From Saprospiraceae bacterium (GTDB lineage Bacteria > Bacteroidota > Bacteroidia > Chitinophagales > Saprospiraceae), in the NCBI GenBank assembly GCA_013001975.1, contig JABDKX010000186.1:1-57253 (forward strand): a stretch of DNA of 57,253 bases, written 5' to 3'. Position 1 is the stretch's first letter; each line of letters opens with the position of its first letter. This document shows, piece after piece, positions 17,000-25,145 of the stretch. Made by a program: the position numbers and the translations under genes. The notes under the pieces are model-generated. The model was not told the origin of the DNA, did no database searches, and worked only from the letters and a program-made list of their open reading frames with translations.

Positions 17000-18565
17000 A
17001 TGACTAAACAATTACTTATATGTTTATTATTGGTTGTAGGGTTAAGCTACTCATCTTACAGTCAATCTTCAGTATCTCCTTGGGCCATTGGTGGAGGTCT
17101 TGCAAAAATGGAATATGACGGTGTGCGTGGATCAAGCACAATTTTTGGCTCACCTTCAAACTTAGGCTTCGGTGCTAGGGTATCTAAATACATGAGCTCA
17201 TCTGTAGATTTAGCTCTTGGGTTCACTTCAGGTGGGCATGGATTATTTGATGCAGATACTGCTGCTGACAATTTTGATGGAACAGCTTGGCAAGCAAATT
17301 TAGCTGCTCACTGGAAATTTTTAAAAGGTGATAAATTCAACCCATTCTTATCATTAGGTGTTGGTTTGTTTAATTATACAGATGATTCTCCTGCTACTGC
17401 AGTTGCTGGTGTTGATCAATCTGGTATCGCTATTCCTGTTGGAATTGGTTTGAAATATAATATCACTGACGGCATTGGTCTTTATTACCATACTCAATAT
17501 GGCTTATACATGGGCGATAGCTATAATGGCGTTGATCCAGATGAAACAGATACGCACATGATTCACGAACTTGGTCTTGGCATTTTCTTAGGAAAACAAG
17601 ATAGAGATGGTGATAAAGTAGCTGACAAAAAAGATGAATGTCCAGATACGCCAGGATTAAAAGAATTAAATGGATGTCCTGATGCAGATATGGATGGCAT
17701 AAGAGATGGCGATGATGCTTGTCCTAATCTTGCTGGTCCTGCTGAAAATAACGGTTGTCCAGATCAAGATGGTGACGGTGTTATTGATCCAGATGACAAA
17801 TGTGTTGATGTTGCTGGTGAAGCAAGATACAATGGTTGTCCTGATACAGATGGTGACGGCATAGGCGATGATGTTGACGAATGTCCAACAGATTCTGGAT
17901 TAGCAAGATACAACGGTTGCCCTATTCCTGATACAGATGGTGACGGATTTAATGATGAAGACGATGAATGTGTTGATGTAAAAGGTGACTTAAGAGGTTG
18001 TCCTGATTCTGATGGCGATGGATTCCATGATATGGAAGATGAGTGTAAAGATGATGCAGGTCCAGTTATGGGTTGCCCAGATGGCGATAATGATGGTATT
18101 GCTGATAAAGATGATAAATGCCCTGATGAAGCTGGAGTTCCAGAAAAAGATGGCTGTCCACTAGTTAGAAAGCCAACAAGATCAGAAATTATCAACGGAT
18201 GGAATAGTCCAGATGTTAATTTTATCAGTGGAACAAGAGGTGATGAAAACTACGATGAAGATGTTCAAGCAATCGCTGATTTCCATAATCAATATCCAGA
18301 TGCATATTTACATATCTCAGGATACTCTGATTCACAAGGATCTGAAGCTTCTAATATGAGAATATCTAAAAGAAGAGCTAAAAAGGTATACGAAGCTTTA
18401 ATTAAAGCAGGCGTACCGGCAGAGCAATTGACATATGAAGCATATGGTGAAGCAAATCCAATTGCAGATAACAGCACAAAAGAAGGTAGAATGATGAACA
18501 GAAGAGTTTCTGTTTCTGCCAGTACTGTTAAAAGAGAAATGCCAAAAACAGGATTTAAGCGTTAA
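17000..18565 (+). CDS. OmpA-family outer membrane protein with TSP3 repeats
   Basis: A 521-residue protein with signal peptide (cleavage near SYSQS), an eight-strand-type beta-barrel region (about 22-195), Asp-rich thrombospondin type 3 calcium repeats (about 200-385; units such as DTDGDGIGDDVDECP) and an OmpA peptidoglycan-binding domain (about 395-515; LHISGYSDSQGSEASNMRISKRRAKKVYEALI). It should tie the outer membrane to the cell wall, with calcium stiffening the linker. This is a standard major outer-membrane protein of Bacteroidota. It has its own promoter and a strong terminator and is probably highly expressed. The Asp-rich repeats open a long false frame on the other strand. Confidence 0.93.
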   Translation: MTKQLLICLLLVVGLSYSSYSQSSVSPWAIGGGLAKMEYDGVRGSSTIFGSPSNLGFGARVSKYMSSSVDLALGFTSGGHGLFDADTAADNFDGTAWQANLAAHWKFLKGDKFNPFLSLGVGLFNYTDDSPATAVAGVDQSGIAIPVGIGLKYNITDGIGLYYHTQYGLYMGDSYNGVDPDETDTHMIHELGLGIFLGKQDRDGDKVADKKDECPDTPGLKELNGCPDADMDGIRDGDDACPNLAGPAENNGCPDQDGDGVIDPDDKCVDVAGEARYNGCPDTDGDGIGDDVDECPTDSGLARYNGCPIPDTDGDGFNDEDDECVDVKGDLRGCPDSDGDGFHDMEDECKDDAGPVMGCPDGDNDGIADKDDKCPDEAGVPEKDGCPLVRKPTRSEIINGWNSPDVNFISGTRGDENYDEDVQAIADFHNQYPDAYLHISGYSDSQGSEASNMRISKRRAKKVYEALIKAGVPAEQLTYEAYGEANPIADNSTKEGRMMNRRVSVSASTVKREMPKTGFKR

Positions 18566-18591
18566 TCCGCTTTTATTCTATTAAATATAGG

Positions 18592-18621
18592 GATCCCGAT
18601 GTGAAAACATCGGGATCTTTT
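18592..18621 (+). terminator. Rho-independent terminator of the OmpA/TSP3 gene
   Basis: A perfect 11-bp stem (GATCCCGATGT at 18592-18602, ACATCGGGATC at 18607-18617) with a GAAA loop is followed by TTTT. It lies 27 bases after the stop codon. Confidence 0.92.
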
Positions 18622-18661
18622 ACATTAGGCCAGTCTTTTTAGACTGCCTTTGTTGTTTGGA

Positions 18662-18754
18662 TTAGCAACAAGCACCTCCAGTACAACAAGGCCAATCACA
18701 GCAAGCCATTGCAAGGCTTCCTCCAATTAATACGATGCCAATTAAATACTTCAT
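18662..18754 (-). CDS. 30-residue Cys-rich peptide downstream of arsR
   Basis: A short frame encodes a 30-residue peptide: a hydrophobic N-terminal segment (MKYLIGIVLIGGSLAMA) and a tail with six Cys in three adjacent pairs (residues 18-19, 23-24, 29-30), ending in GGACC. The context LAMAC resembles a loose lipobox, so Cys18 could be lipidated; otherwise it is a membrane-anchored metal-binding tail. It lies 67 bases downstream of the ArsR gene on the same strand, with a near-perfect copy of the ArsR operator between them. The paired Cys suggest thiol binding of a soft metal or arsenite. I know no named family for it. Because it is short, it rests on composition and context. Confidence 0.55.
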   Translation of the reverse strand: MKYLIGIVLIGGSLAMACCDWPCCTGGACC

Positions 18755-18786
18755 AATTAAAATTGTTTAGTGATAAAAAAATGTAA

Positions 18787-18802
18787 ATCGCAATATTACG
18801 AT
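18787..18802. promoter_or_regulatory. Second ArsR-type operator, upstream of the Cys-rich peptide
   Basis: ATCGCAATATTACGAT differs by one base from the core of the perfect palindrome at the arsR start (ATCGTAATATTACGAT). It is 32 bases upstream of the peptide start codon, so the same repressor probably controls the peptide directly. Confidence 0.7.
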
Positions 18803-18821
18803 AAGCCTAATCAAAAAAATA

Positions 18822-19142
18822 TCAACAACAATGCTTCATTGCGTCAAATAATTTGTTGAAATACAACTTTATTGATTGACACATTGAAGCATTTATACAA
18901 TAACATCGATAAGAGCCATCTACCGATCCCATTATGATTCCAGCTTGTTTTAATGCTTTCAAATGCTGCGATATTGTGGATTGTGATAACGGCAATTCTT
19001 CTACAATATCACCGCAAACACAACTGCCTTTAGAAATTAAATATTGAAGTATCGCAATGCGCGCAGGATGCCCTAGAGCCTTAGCCATCTCAGCAAGTTT
19101 GTTTTGATCTTCAGTAAATAAATTAGACTTTGATAAACCCAT
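18822..19142 (-). CDS. ArsR/SmtB-family metal-responsive repressor
   Basis: A 106-residue winged-helix repressor. It has [13 protein letters not shown] (helix region), a Cys pair in the alpha3-type position ([11 protein letters not shown], Cys41 and Cys43, similar to the ELCVCD metal site of classical ArsR/CadC proteins) and the recognition helix [16 protein letters not shown]. Further Cys are at 80, 82 and 88, and the protein ends in HCC (105-106), so several thiol sites are possible. Such repressors leave DNA on binding arsenite, cadmium, zinc or similar. The start codon lies inside its operator palindrome (19141-19160). The downstream Cys-rich peptide is its only evident partner in the window. 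Confidence 0.88.
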   Translation of the reverse strand: MGLSKSNLFTEDQNKLAEMAKALGHPARIAILQYLISKGSCVCGDIVEELPLSQSTISQHLKALKQAGIIMGSVDGSYRCYCINASMCQSIKLYFNKLFDAMKHCC

Positions 19143-19160
19143 ATCGTAATATTACGATAT
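19141..19160. promoter_or_regulatory. ArsR operator, 20-bp perfect palindrome
   Basis: ATATCGTAATATTACGATAT is a perfect 20-bp inverted repeat that overlaps the arsR start codon (19140-19142 on the minus strand). Its position fits autorepression. A one-mismatch copy of its 16-bp core recurs at 18787-18802. Confidence 0.85.
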
Positions 19161-19298
19161 AAATATTGATATTCCAACTTATTCATTGTAATTGACTCAT
19201 TTAATAAAAGAATAAGTCATTTCTCTGTTATTGGAGGCTAAAAACAAAAGCCAACGTTTGTTGTTTAGTTTGCCTAAATTTGCATCACAAACAATTCA

Positions 19299-21209
19299 TT
19301 GGATAAAGCACGTCCCATATCAGATTGGTTACCCATTACCAAAAAAGAAGTTGACAGCCGAGGATGGCAAGACTTAGATGTTATATTAATATCTGGTGAT
19401 GCCTACGTGGATCATCCCGCATTTGGAACAGCTGTCATTGGGAGGATATTTGAAGATATGGGACTTCGTGTTGCCATTGTAGCGCAACCAAATTGGAAAG
19501 ATGATCTTCGAGATTTTAAAAAATTTGGAAAACCTAACCTATTCTTTGGTGTGACCTCTGGTTGTATGGACAGTATGGTCAATCATTATACTGCTTCCAA
19601 AAGAAGAAGATCAACAGATGCATATACGCCAGGTGGGAAAGCAGGATTTCGTCCTGATTATGCATCTGTCGCCTATACTAAAATTTTAAAAAAGCTGTAT
19701 CCTGACACACCTGTATTATTGGGAGGCATCGAAGCTTCTTTAAGACGTGTTACGCATTATGATTATTGGGAAGATAATTTGTGGCCTAACATTTTATCTA
19801 AAAGTGGGGCTGATATGTTGATATATGGTATGGGAGAAATGCCACTAAGAGAACTTATACGTTTAATGAAGAAAGGTGTTCCATTTACTTCTATAAAAAC
19901 AATTCCACAAAGTGCAATTCTCCATCCTAGAGATAAAGCTCTGCCAAAAAATAAAGAGTGGGAAGACTTAGTACTTTCATCACACGAAAAATGTTTACGT
20001 GATAAACAAGCATTCGCTGCTAACTTTAAGCATATTGAACAGGAATCAAACAGAGTTAAAGCTAAAAGGTTAATACAAGGAGTTGGAGATCATAACTTAA
20101 TAATAAATCCACCTTATCCTCCTATGACAGAGGAGCAAATTGATACTTCATTTGACTTGCCTTATACCAGAATGCCTCATCCTAAGTATAATAAGCGGGG
20201 TGCCATTCCTGCATATGAAATGATCAGGTTTTCTATTAACATGCATCGTGGGTGCTTTGGCGGCTGCAGTTTTTGTACAATTTCAGCCCATCAAGGAAAA
20301 TTTGTTGCCAGCAGGTCTGAGGCATCAATCTTGAAAGAAGTGGAAGCCGTGACTGAAATGCCTGATTTTAAGGGCTATATCAGTGATTTGGGTGGGCCTT
20401 CTGCAAATATGTATCGCATGAAAGGGAAGATCCAATCAATTTGCGACAAATGCGTGGCACCTTCATGTATTCATCCTGTGATTTGCAGTAATCTTGATAC
20501 AAGTCATAAGCCGCTAACAAACATTTATAAGAAAGTAGATGCAAATCCTAAAGTCAAAAAGGCTTTTGTTGGTTCCGGCATCAGATATGACTTATTGGTT
20601 GATAGTTATAATAAGAATAATGACGGTTCATTAGATGAATACATGGATCAATTGGTTTCTAAACATGTCTGTGGCAGATTGAAAGTTGCTCCTGAACATA
20701 CTTCTGATCAGACTTTAAAGGTTATGCGTAAACCTTCTTTTAAGCATTTTCATGAGTTTAAAAAGAAATATGAAAAAGCCAATAAAAAACACGGCCTGAA
20801 TCAGCCACTCATTCCTTATTTCATTTCAAGTCATCCTGGGTCAACGGAAGAAGAAATGGCAAACTTAGCTGCAGAGACTAAGGATATGGGATTTAAGTTA
20901 GAGCAGGTTCAAGATTTTACCCCAACACCAATGACTGTAGCTACTATTATTTATTATACGGGTGTACATCCATATACATTACGGCCTGTATATACTGCAA
21001 AGTCATCAAAACAAAAGAAAAACCAACATTTGTTCTTTTTTTGGTATAAAAGAGAGAATTACGGTAAAATCCGAGATAAATTATCTTCAATGGGCCGTGA
21101 GGATCTTGTTGAAAAATTGTTATCAGAAAAGAAAAAGCAACAAAAACAATCAATAATCAAATCCAAAGCGCGTCATAAAAGAGGCCAAAAACCACGAAAA
21201 AGGCGTTAA
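19299..21209 (+). CDS. YgiQ-family radical SAM protein
   Basis: A 636-residue protein matching YgiQ from its very start (RPISDWLPITKKEVDSRGW, SGDAYVDHPAFG) through the radical SAM cluster motif CFGGCSFC (Cys319, Cys323, Cys326) to a basic C-terminal tail (KARHKRGQKPRKRR). The N-terminal part resembles a B12-binding-like fold. The function of YgiQ is not established. TTG at 19299 is the only usable start, because a stop lies upstream in frame and the next Met is after residue 60. A TAAATTTG -7 box at 19275-19282 gives a leader of about 10 bases, which supports this start. The gene is alone and divergent from arsR. Confidence 0.92.
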   Translation: MDKARPISDWLPITKKEVDSRGWQDLDVILISGDAYVDHPAFGTAVIGRIFEDMGLRVAIVAQPNWKDDLRDFKKFGKPNLFFGVTSGCMDSMVNHYTASKRRRSTDAYTPGGKAGFRPDYASVAYTKILKKLYPDTPVLLGGIEASLRRVTHYDYWEDNLWPNILSKSGADMLIYGMGEMPLRELIRLMKKGVPFTSIKTIPQSAILHPRDKALPKNKEWEDLVLSSHEKCLRDKQAFAANFKHIEQESNRVKAKRLIQGVGDHNLIINPPYPPMTEEQIDTSFDLPYTRMPHPKYNKRGAIPAYEMIRFSINMHRGCFGGCSFCTISAHQGKFVASRSEASILKEVEAVTEMPDFKGYISDLGGPSANMYRMKGKIQSICDKCVAPSCIHPVICSNLDTSHKPLTNIYKKVDANPKVKKAFVGSGIRYDLLVDSYNKNNDGSLDEYMDQLVSKHVCGRLKVAPEHTSDQTLKVMRKPSFKHFHEFKKKYEKANKKHGLNQPLIPYFISSHPGSTEEEMANLAAETKDMGFKLEQVQDFTPTPMTVATIIYYTGVHPYTLRPVYTAKSSKQKKNQHLFFFWYKRENYGKIRDKLSSMGREDLVEKLLSEKKKQQKQSIIKSKARHKRGQKPRKRR

Positions 21210-21328
21210 AAGTACGTTTTCGTCGATTTTTCACGTAAATAATCTGTTAATTTTAAAACAATGGGACTTTTTTCTCAGTTATTACGTTTATATTAAAGAA
21301 GTCAAATGTATATAACCTTGAAAAAGAA

Positions 21329-21784
21329 ATGATTATGAAGGTTAAATCGAAATTTAAACGATCTGATATGCTACCAATCATCAACGAATTGATTTTTGCA
21401 CATCGAAAATTCCAAGAATATCTTGATGTGGCAACAGCAAGTAATAATGAGGCAGTAAATGTTGAGCCACTAATCGAAATCAGACAATTTAATATTGACT
21501 GTATTTCCAAATACAGTGACCTCATTTCCGAGTCTGCACTCAATATTTTACCAATTACAACTGAAAAAGGCATACGATTTAAGGCAATCGAGCAAAATGA
21601 ATTGATGTGGGAGATTAATATCCATCTTTCGAAATTGATTCCAATTTATACGCAAGCTTTAAAAAGTAAATTAATTAACAGTCTAACAAGACTAATAATT
21701 GGTAGGAATTTGGAAAAGATTATGTCTTTAAAAGACAATCTCTTGCACCCAATCCAATATGAATTGTTTCCGGCAATGGGATAA
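21329..21784 (+). CDS. Hypothetical helical protein
   Basis: A 151-residue, mostly helical soluble protein with no signal peptide and no motif I recognise. It begins with a basic stretch (MIMKVKSKFKRSDM), and continuous amphipathic helices follow (INELIFAHRKFQEYLDVA; LMWEINIHLSKLIPIYTQALKSKLINSL). The second Met (residue 3) could also be the start. A four-helix bundle is possible from the helix lengths, but no metal-ligand pattern is clear. It stands alone between the ygiQ-type gene and the sigma factor gene, on the same strand as both. Confidence 0.6.
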   Translation: MIMKVKSKFKRSDMLPIINELIFAHRKFQEYLDVATASNNEAVNVEPLIEIRQFNIDCISKYSDLISESALNILPITTEKGIRFKAIEQNELMWEINIHLSKLIPIYTQALKSKLINSLTRLIIGRNLEKIMSLKDNLLHPIQYELFPAMG

Positions 21785-21931
21785 TGCAGCATAACTTTGC
21801 TTAATTTTTTCCAATAATTCTATTTGAATTAACCAATTACAAATGTTAAGGTGATCTTAATTTTTGCCTAAAATGTCTCTTAATGACAAAATTCGTCGAA
21901 AAACAGATGATTTTATAGAATAAATTATAGT

Positions 21932-22465
21932 ATGTGCAACAATTGTAATAGTTTTACTATTATAGATATAAATAATACTATTATGATGATACAAGATCAA
22001 ATTCCTTTCCTTTATAAGATAGCTTATAAATACACGAGTGAATCGGAAGTAGCAGACGATTTGGTACAGGAAACTTTATATAAAGCACTTAAGAATGAAT
22101 CTAGTTTTAAAAAGGGAACAAACTTAAGAGCTTGGTTATCTATCATTTTGAGGAATAATTTTATTAACGAGTATAGAAAGAAATCAAGATATACGAATAC
22201 GGATGATGTAACGACTTACGTAGGTGATAAAGAAAAATACAAAGCTGGGAATGCTGGTATTTCGCAAATGCATTTAGAATATATCAATAATGCGATCACT
22301 CAATTACCTGATAACTTGAAACAGCCATTTTTATACTATTTTGATGGATATTCCTATGAGGAAATCTCTAACATGTTTAAAGTGCCTTTAGGTACGGTGA
22401 AAAGTAGAATTCACCATGCTAGAAAAAAATTGAAAAAGAGTCTTAAGCATTTGAAAGCTGCATAA
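21932..22465 (+). CDS. ECF-type RNA polymerase sigma factor
   Basis: A 177-residue sigma-70 family factor with region 2 (FLYKIAYKYTSESEVADDLVQETLYKAL, then LRAWLSIILRNNFINEYRKKSR) and region 4 (LPDNLKQPFLYYFDGYSYEEISNMFKVPLGTVKSRIHHARKKLKKSL). No sigma-1.1 or region 3 is present, as expected for group 4. The first 17 residues (MCNNCNSF...) are unusual. An in-frame ATG pair at residues 18-19 would give a typical N-terminus, so the true start may be near 21983. No anti-sigma gene is adjacent; a TetR-like regulator follows 32 bases later on the same strand. Confidence 0.9.
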   Translation: MCNNCNSFTIIDINNTIMMIQDQIPFLYKIAYKYTSESEVADDLVQETLYKALKNESSFKKGTNLRAWLSIILRNNFINEYRKKSRYTNTDDVTTYVGDKEKYKAGNAGISQMHLEYINNAITQLPDNLKQPFLYYFDGYSYEEISNMFKVPLGTVKSRIHHARKKLKKSLKHLKAA

Positions 22466-22497
22466 ATTTATTAGTTAGAAAACATCATAACCAATTT

Positions 22498-23181
22498 ATG
22501 GCAAGAGCTATTTCAATAACTGTATGTCCTGATACTTACCACAGAAATCCATTGGATACTGAATTGGGAAGAAATATCATCAGACACAGTATCGACCTTC
22601 TATCTGAAAAAGGTTTTCAATGCTTTAATTTCAAAATGTTGGCTTCCAGTATGAAATCAACTGAAGCTTCTGTTTATAGATATTTTGAAAATAAGCAAAT
22701 GCTTTTGGTATATCTGACTTCATGGTACTGGGAGTATTTGGATTATTTGATAATGATCCATACTACAAACATTGAAGATCCTAAAAAAAGACTGCGAATT
22801 GCTATTAAAACAATCGTAGATGGCGCTTCACATGAAAGCCAATTGGATTATATAAATCTGAAAAAATTACATAAAATTATTGTAGAGCAATCTTCAAAAG
22901 TAATTAAGTCAAAAAAGATTGAAAACTGTAAAAAGCAAAATCTTTTTTCAAACTTTGAAAATCTGAATGACAACTTAGCGAAGATGATTATAAGTTGTGA
23001 TAGTAATTTTAAATATCCTTCAACATTAGCCACCAATATGTTGAAGATGGCCATTGACCATACTTATTATGCCGAACATTTATGTTCAGTAACTGAAATA
23101 ACAAATTGTATGGTGACTAAAAAAACGCAACTGGAAGAAATGCTTGTCTATTTTGTAGAGCGACTTCTTCGCATTGAGTAG
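22498..23181 (+). CDS. TetR-like transcriptional regulator
   Basis: A 227-residue protein whose residues about 25-75 form a TetR helix-turn-helix (RHSIDLLSEKGFQCFNFKMLASSMKSTEASVYRYFENKQMLLVYL). The C-terminal helical domain would bind a ligand and dimerise; it is not similar to a family I can name. The N-terminal 20 residues (ITVCPDTYHRNPLDTE) extend beyond the usual start. It lies 32 bases after the sigma factor gene and is probably co-transcribed with it. The regulator and the sigma factor could form a small stress circuit, but no target operator is visible. Confidence 0.8.
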   Translation: MARAISITVCPDTYHRNPLDTELGRNIIRHSIDLLSEKGFQCFNFKMLASSMKSTEASVYRYFENKQMLLVYLTSWYWEYLDYLIMIHTTNIEDPKKRLRIAIKTIVDGASHESQLDYINLKKLHKIIVEQSSKVIKSKKIENCKKQNLFSNFENLNDNLAKMIISCDSNFKYPSTLATNMLKMAIDHTYYAEHLCSVTEITNCMVTKKTQLEEMLVYFVERLLRIE

Positions 23182-23247
23182 ACCTTAGTCACAAATCTTT
23201 CCAATACTGAAGGATTTCAATTAGTGACATTTTTCTAAATTATATTT

Positions 23248-24558
23248 TCAGATAAGTCTTATTCTGACTTTCTTTTTTTTCAATCGCGTATTATCTGTTT
23301 GATTAATGGCATCCTTTACTTTCGATGATCTTATGGCCGCAAACGCACAATCTTGCTTTAATTCAATAGCTCCTAATTCATCTTTTTCAAGTCCCCCTTG
23401 TTTTAAAAATAGTCCTGCAATATCGCCTTTCGATATTTTATCTTTTCTTCCGCCAGAAATAAAAACAGTTTTCCATTTAGACGGTTTGGGTGTTTCAGCA
23501 TCTGTTAATTCTTCTATTTCCGCTTCATCGATAAATTCTGGAAGGATCTCTTCAGCCCACTGAAGAATATAGGCTGTCCCATCCATATGCATCCTTGCTG
23601 TCCTACCATTTCTATGGACAAATTCTTGTGATCTTAAGGGTAGGTGATAATGGATAATAAATTTGATTTCAGGTACATCGAGACCTCTTGCTGCCAAATC
23701 AGTTGCAATTATTATTTGATGTGTACCATTTCGAAATTTTATCAACGCTCTTTCTCTGTCTTTTTGATCCATGCCACCATAAAAGCAACCATGGTTTATG
23801 TCGTGCTCATCTAGATAGTCACTGACACGATTAATACTTTCTTTGTAGTTGCAAAAAATGATTCCTGGCTGATTTCCTAAATGGCAAATGGCCTTAACTA
23901 AAGTATCTAGTTTATCTTTTTCAGGAGAAATGATGCGTTTGATTTGTAATTTTTTGACACCTGTTTTAGAATAGTCTATAACTTTTGGATCAGAAAGTTT
24001 AACAAATTTTGGTACTTCAGTTTCATTGGTAGCTGAAGTCAAAACTTTTTTCTTTACATGTTTTAATGAAGAAATGATTTCTTCCATATCGTCTTCAAAT
24101 CCAATTTCCAATGATTTATCAAATTCGTCCAGAACGAGAGTGGTAATATTATTTGGATCAAATGTGTTTCTACGAATATGATCTGCAACGCGCCCTGGTG
24201 TACCAACAAGGATTGCAGGGTTATGTTTGAGCTCAATTTTATCTTTTGACATCATGCGACCACCATAGACTGCATTGACTTTATAACCAGTGCCCATTTC
24301 TCTTGCCACTTGTTCAATTTGAATGGCCAATTCTCTTGATGGTACTAAAATTAGAACTTGGACTTCATTGTTCTCTGAATTTAATTCAGCAATGATTGGT
24401 AAAAGGAATGCCAATGTTTTACCACTACCAGTTGGTGATAACAACATGACTTCTTTATTGCCGTGAATGGCAGCCTGTGCTTCTAATTGCATTTCATTTA
24501 ATGCAGTTATCTGTAATTTTTGCAGGATTTCTTTCTGCGTTTTTAATGCTTGTGACAT
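23248..24558 (-). CDS. DEAD-box RNA helicase with DEFD motif II
   Basis: A 436-residue RNA helicase with all major motifs: Q-motif Gln24 (ALNEMQLEAQ), Walker A SPTGSGKT (41-48), PSRELA, GTPGR, motif II DEFD (144-147), SAT (175-177), ATDLAARGLD and motif VI HRNGRTAR (315-322). Two departures stand out: motif II is DEFD rather than DEAD, and motif VI ends in TAR instead of TGR. The C-terminus (GDIAGLFLKQGGLEKDELGAIELKQDCAFAAI) is a DbpA-type RNA-binding domain, which in DbpA/YxiN binds 23S rRNA hairpin 92. A ribosome assembly role is therefore likely. The gene is single and convergent with the TetR gene. Confidence 0.92.
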   Translation of the reverse strand: MSQALKTQKEILQKLQITALNEMQLEAQAAIHGNKEVMLLSPTGSGKTLAFLLPIIAELNSENNEVQVLILVPSRELAIQIEQVAREMGTGYKVNAVYGGRMMSKDKIELKHNPAILVGTPGRVADHIRRNTFDPNNITTLVLDEFDKSLEIGFEDDMEEIISSLKHVKKKVLTSATNETEVPKFVKLSDPKVIDYSKTGVKKLQIKRIISPEKDKLDTLVKAICHLGNQPGIIFCNYKESINRVSDYLDEHDINHGCFYGGMDQKDRERALIKFRNGTHQIIIATDLAARGLDVPEIKFIIHYHLPLRSQEFVHRNGRTARMHMDGTAYILQWAEEILPEFIDEAEIEELTDAETPKPSKWKTVFISGGRKDKISKGDIAGLFLKQGGLEKDELGAIELKQDCAFAAIRSSKVKDAINQTDNTRLKKKKVRIRLI

Positions 24559-24642
24559 TTTGCAAAAGTAATGTATTCAAATCACAGATGTCGAAACAAT
24601 ATTGATTCAAAAAAATAGCTTAAAAGATTTTAATGAAAAGCA

Positions 24643-25077
24643 CTATTGATATTCAAAGGTGCGCATAATATCTAAAATCAAATCTTTCTCTTCTAAGTCA
24701 TTAGAATAAAAGTTATGCCCGAAATAGGGGAATATTGTATCGCCCGAAGGCGTTGGAAAAGTGACATAGAAAGTATTGTTTCTGGTTGTATACCAAAATT
24801 CTTGATTAACACTTTGACCAATTTCTTTGGATTCGTTTTCTCCGACATATAAACCCGCCAAACCACCATTGTCATAATTAATCACTAATGAACTATCAAT
24901 TTTTCTCAAGATGCCAACTTCAGAATCAATGCCTTGTAGGACGACTTGCTCCATATCATCACAAATTTTCAATGTGGATCCTTGGTAAAAAGATACCGTT
25001 ATATCTAGTGAGCAATCATCTGAAGAACTGCAGCTGATGATAATAATAACGAAAAAGAAATAAAGCACTTTTTTCAT
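24643..25077 (-). CDS. Hypothetical lipoprotein
   Basis: The reading frame opens at 25101, but the ATG at 25077 starts a proper lipoprotein signal (MKKVLYFFFVIIIISC, Cys16), so the shorter 144-residue form is chosen. The mature part is a small acidic beta-rich protein with several Gly and aromatic residues (DNGGLAGLYVGENESKEIGQ; NTFYVTFPTPSGDTIFPYFGHNFY). I do not recognise the family. It lies just downstream of PaaZ's end on the same strand, 68 bases away, but its lipoprotein nature and different codon content do not suggest membership of the phenylacetate pathway. Confidence 0.72.
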   Translation of the reverse strand: MKKVLYFFFVIIIISCSSSDDCSLDITVSFYQGSTLKICDDMEQVVLQGIDSEVGILRKIDSSLVINYDNGGLAGLYVGENESKEIGQSVNQEFWYTTRNNTFYVTFPTPSGDTIFPYFGHNFYSNDLEEKDLILDIMRTFEYQ

Positions 25078-25145
25078 GATATTTTTATTCTTAAAGACCA
25101 AAAGTGATTTACAGTTTGTTGGTATAATTTGCAGTATTTTAAAAA

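Noticed and set aside
17764-18195. 143-residue minus-strand frame opposite the TSP3 repeats
   Set aside because: The open frame comes from the Asp-rich repeats on the other strand (GAT codons read as ATC on the opposite strand) and gives a low-complexity Ser/Pro protein.
18630-18647. Hairpin CAGTCT-TTTT-AGACTG between the ompA terminator and the Cys-rich peptide
   Set aside because: The minus strand has no T run after it, so it does not look like a terminator for the peptide gene. It is too short to call anything else.
21893-22000. AATAG-TTTTA-CTATT and related ACTATTAT repeats at the sigma factor start
   Set aside because: Such short AT-only symmetries are expected by chance in this AT-rich DNA. 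No second copy or conserved spacing was found.
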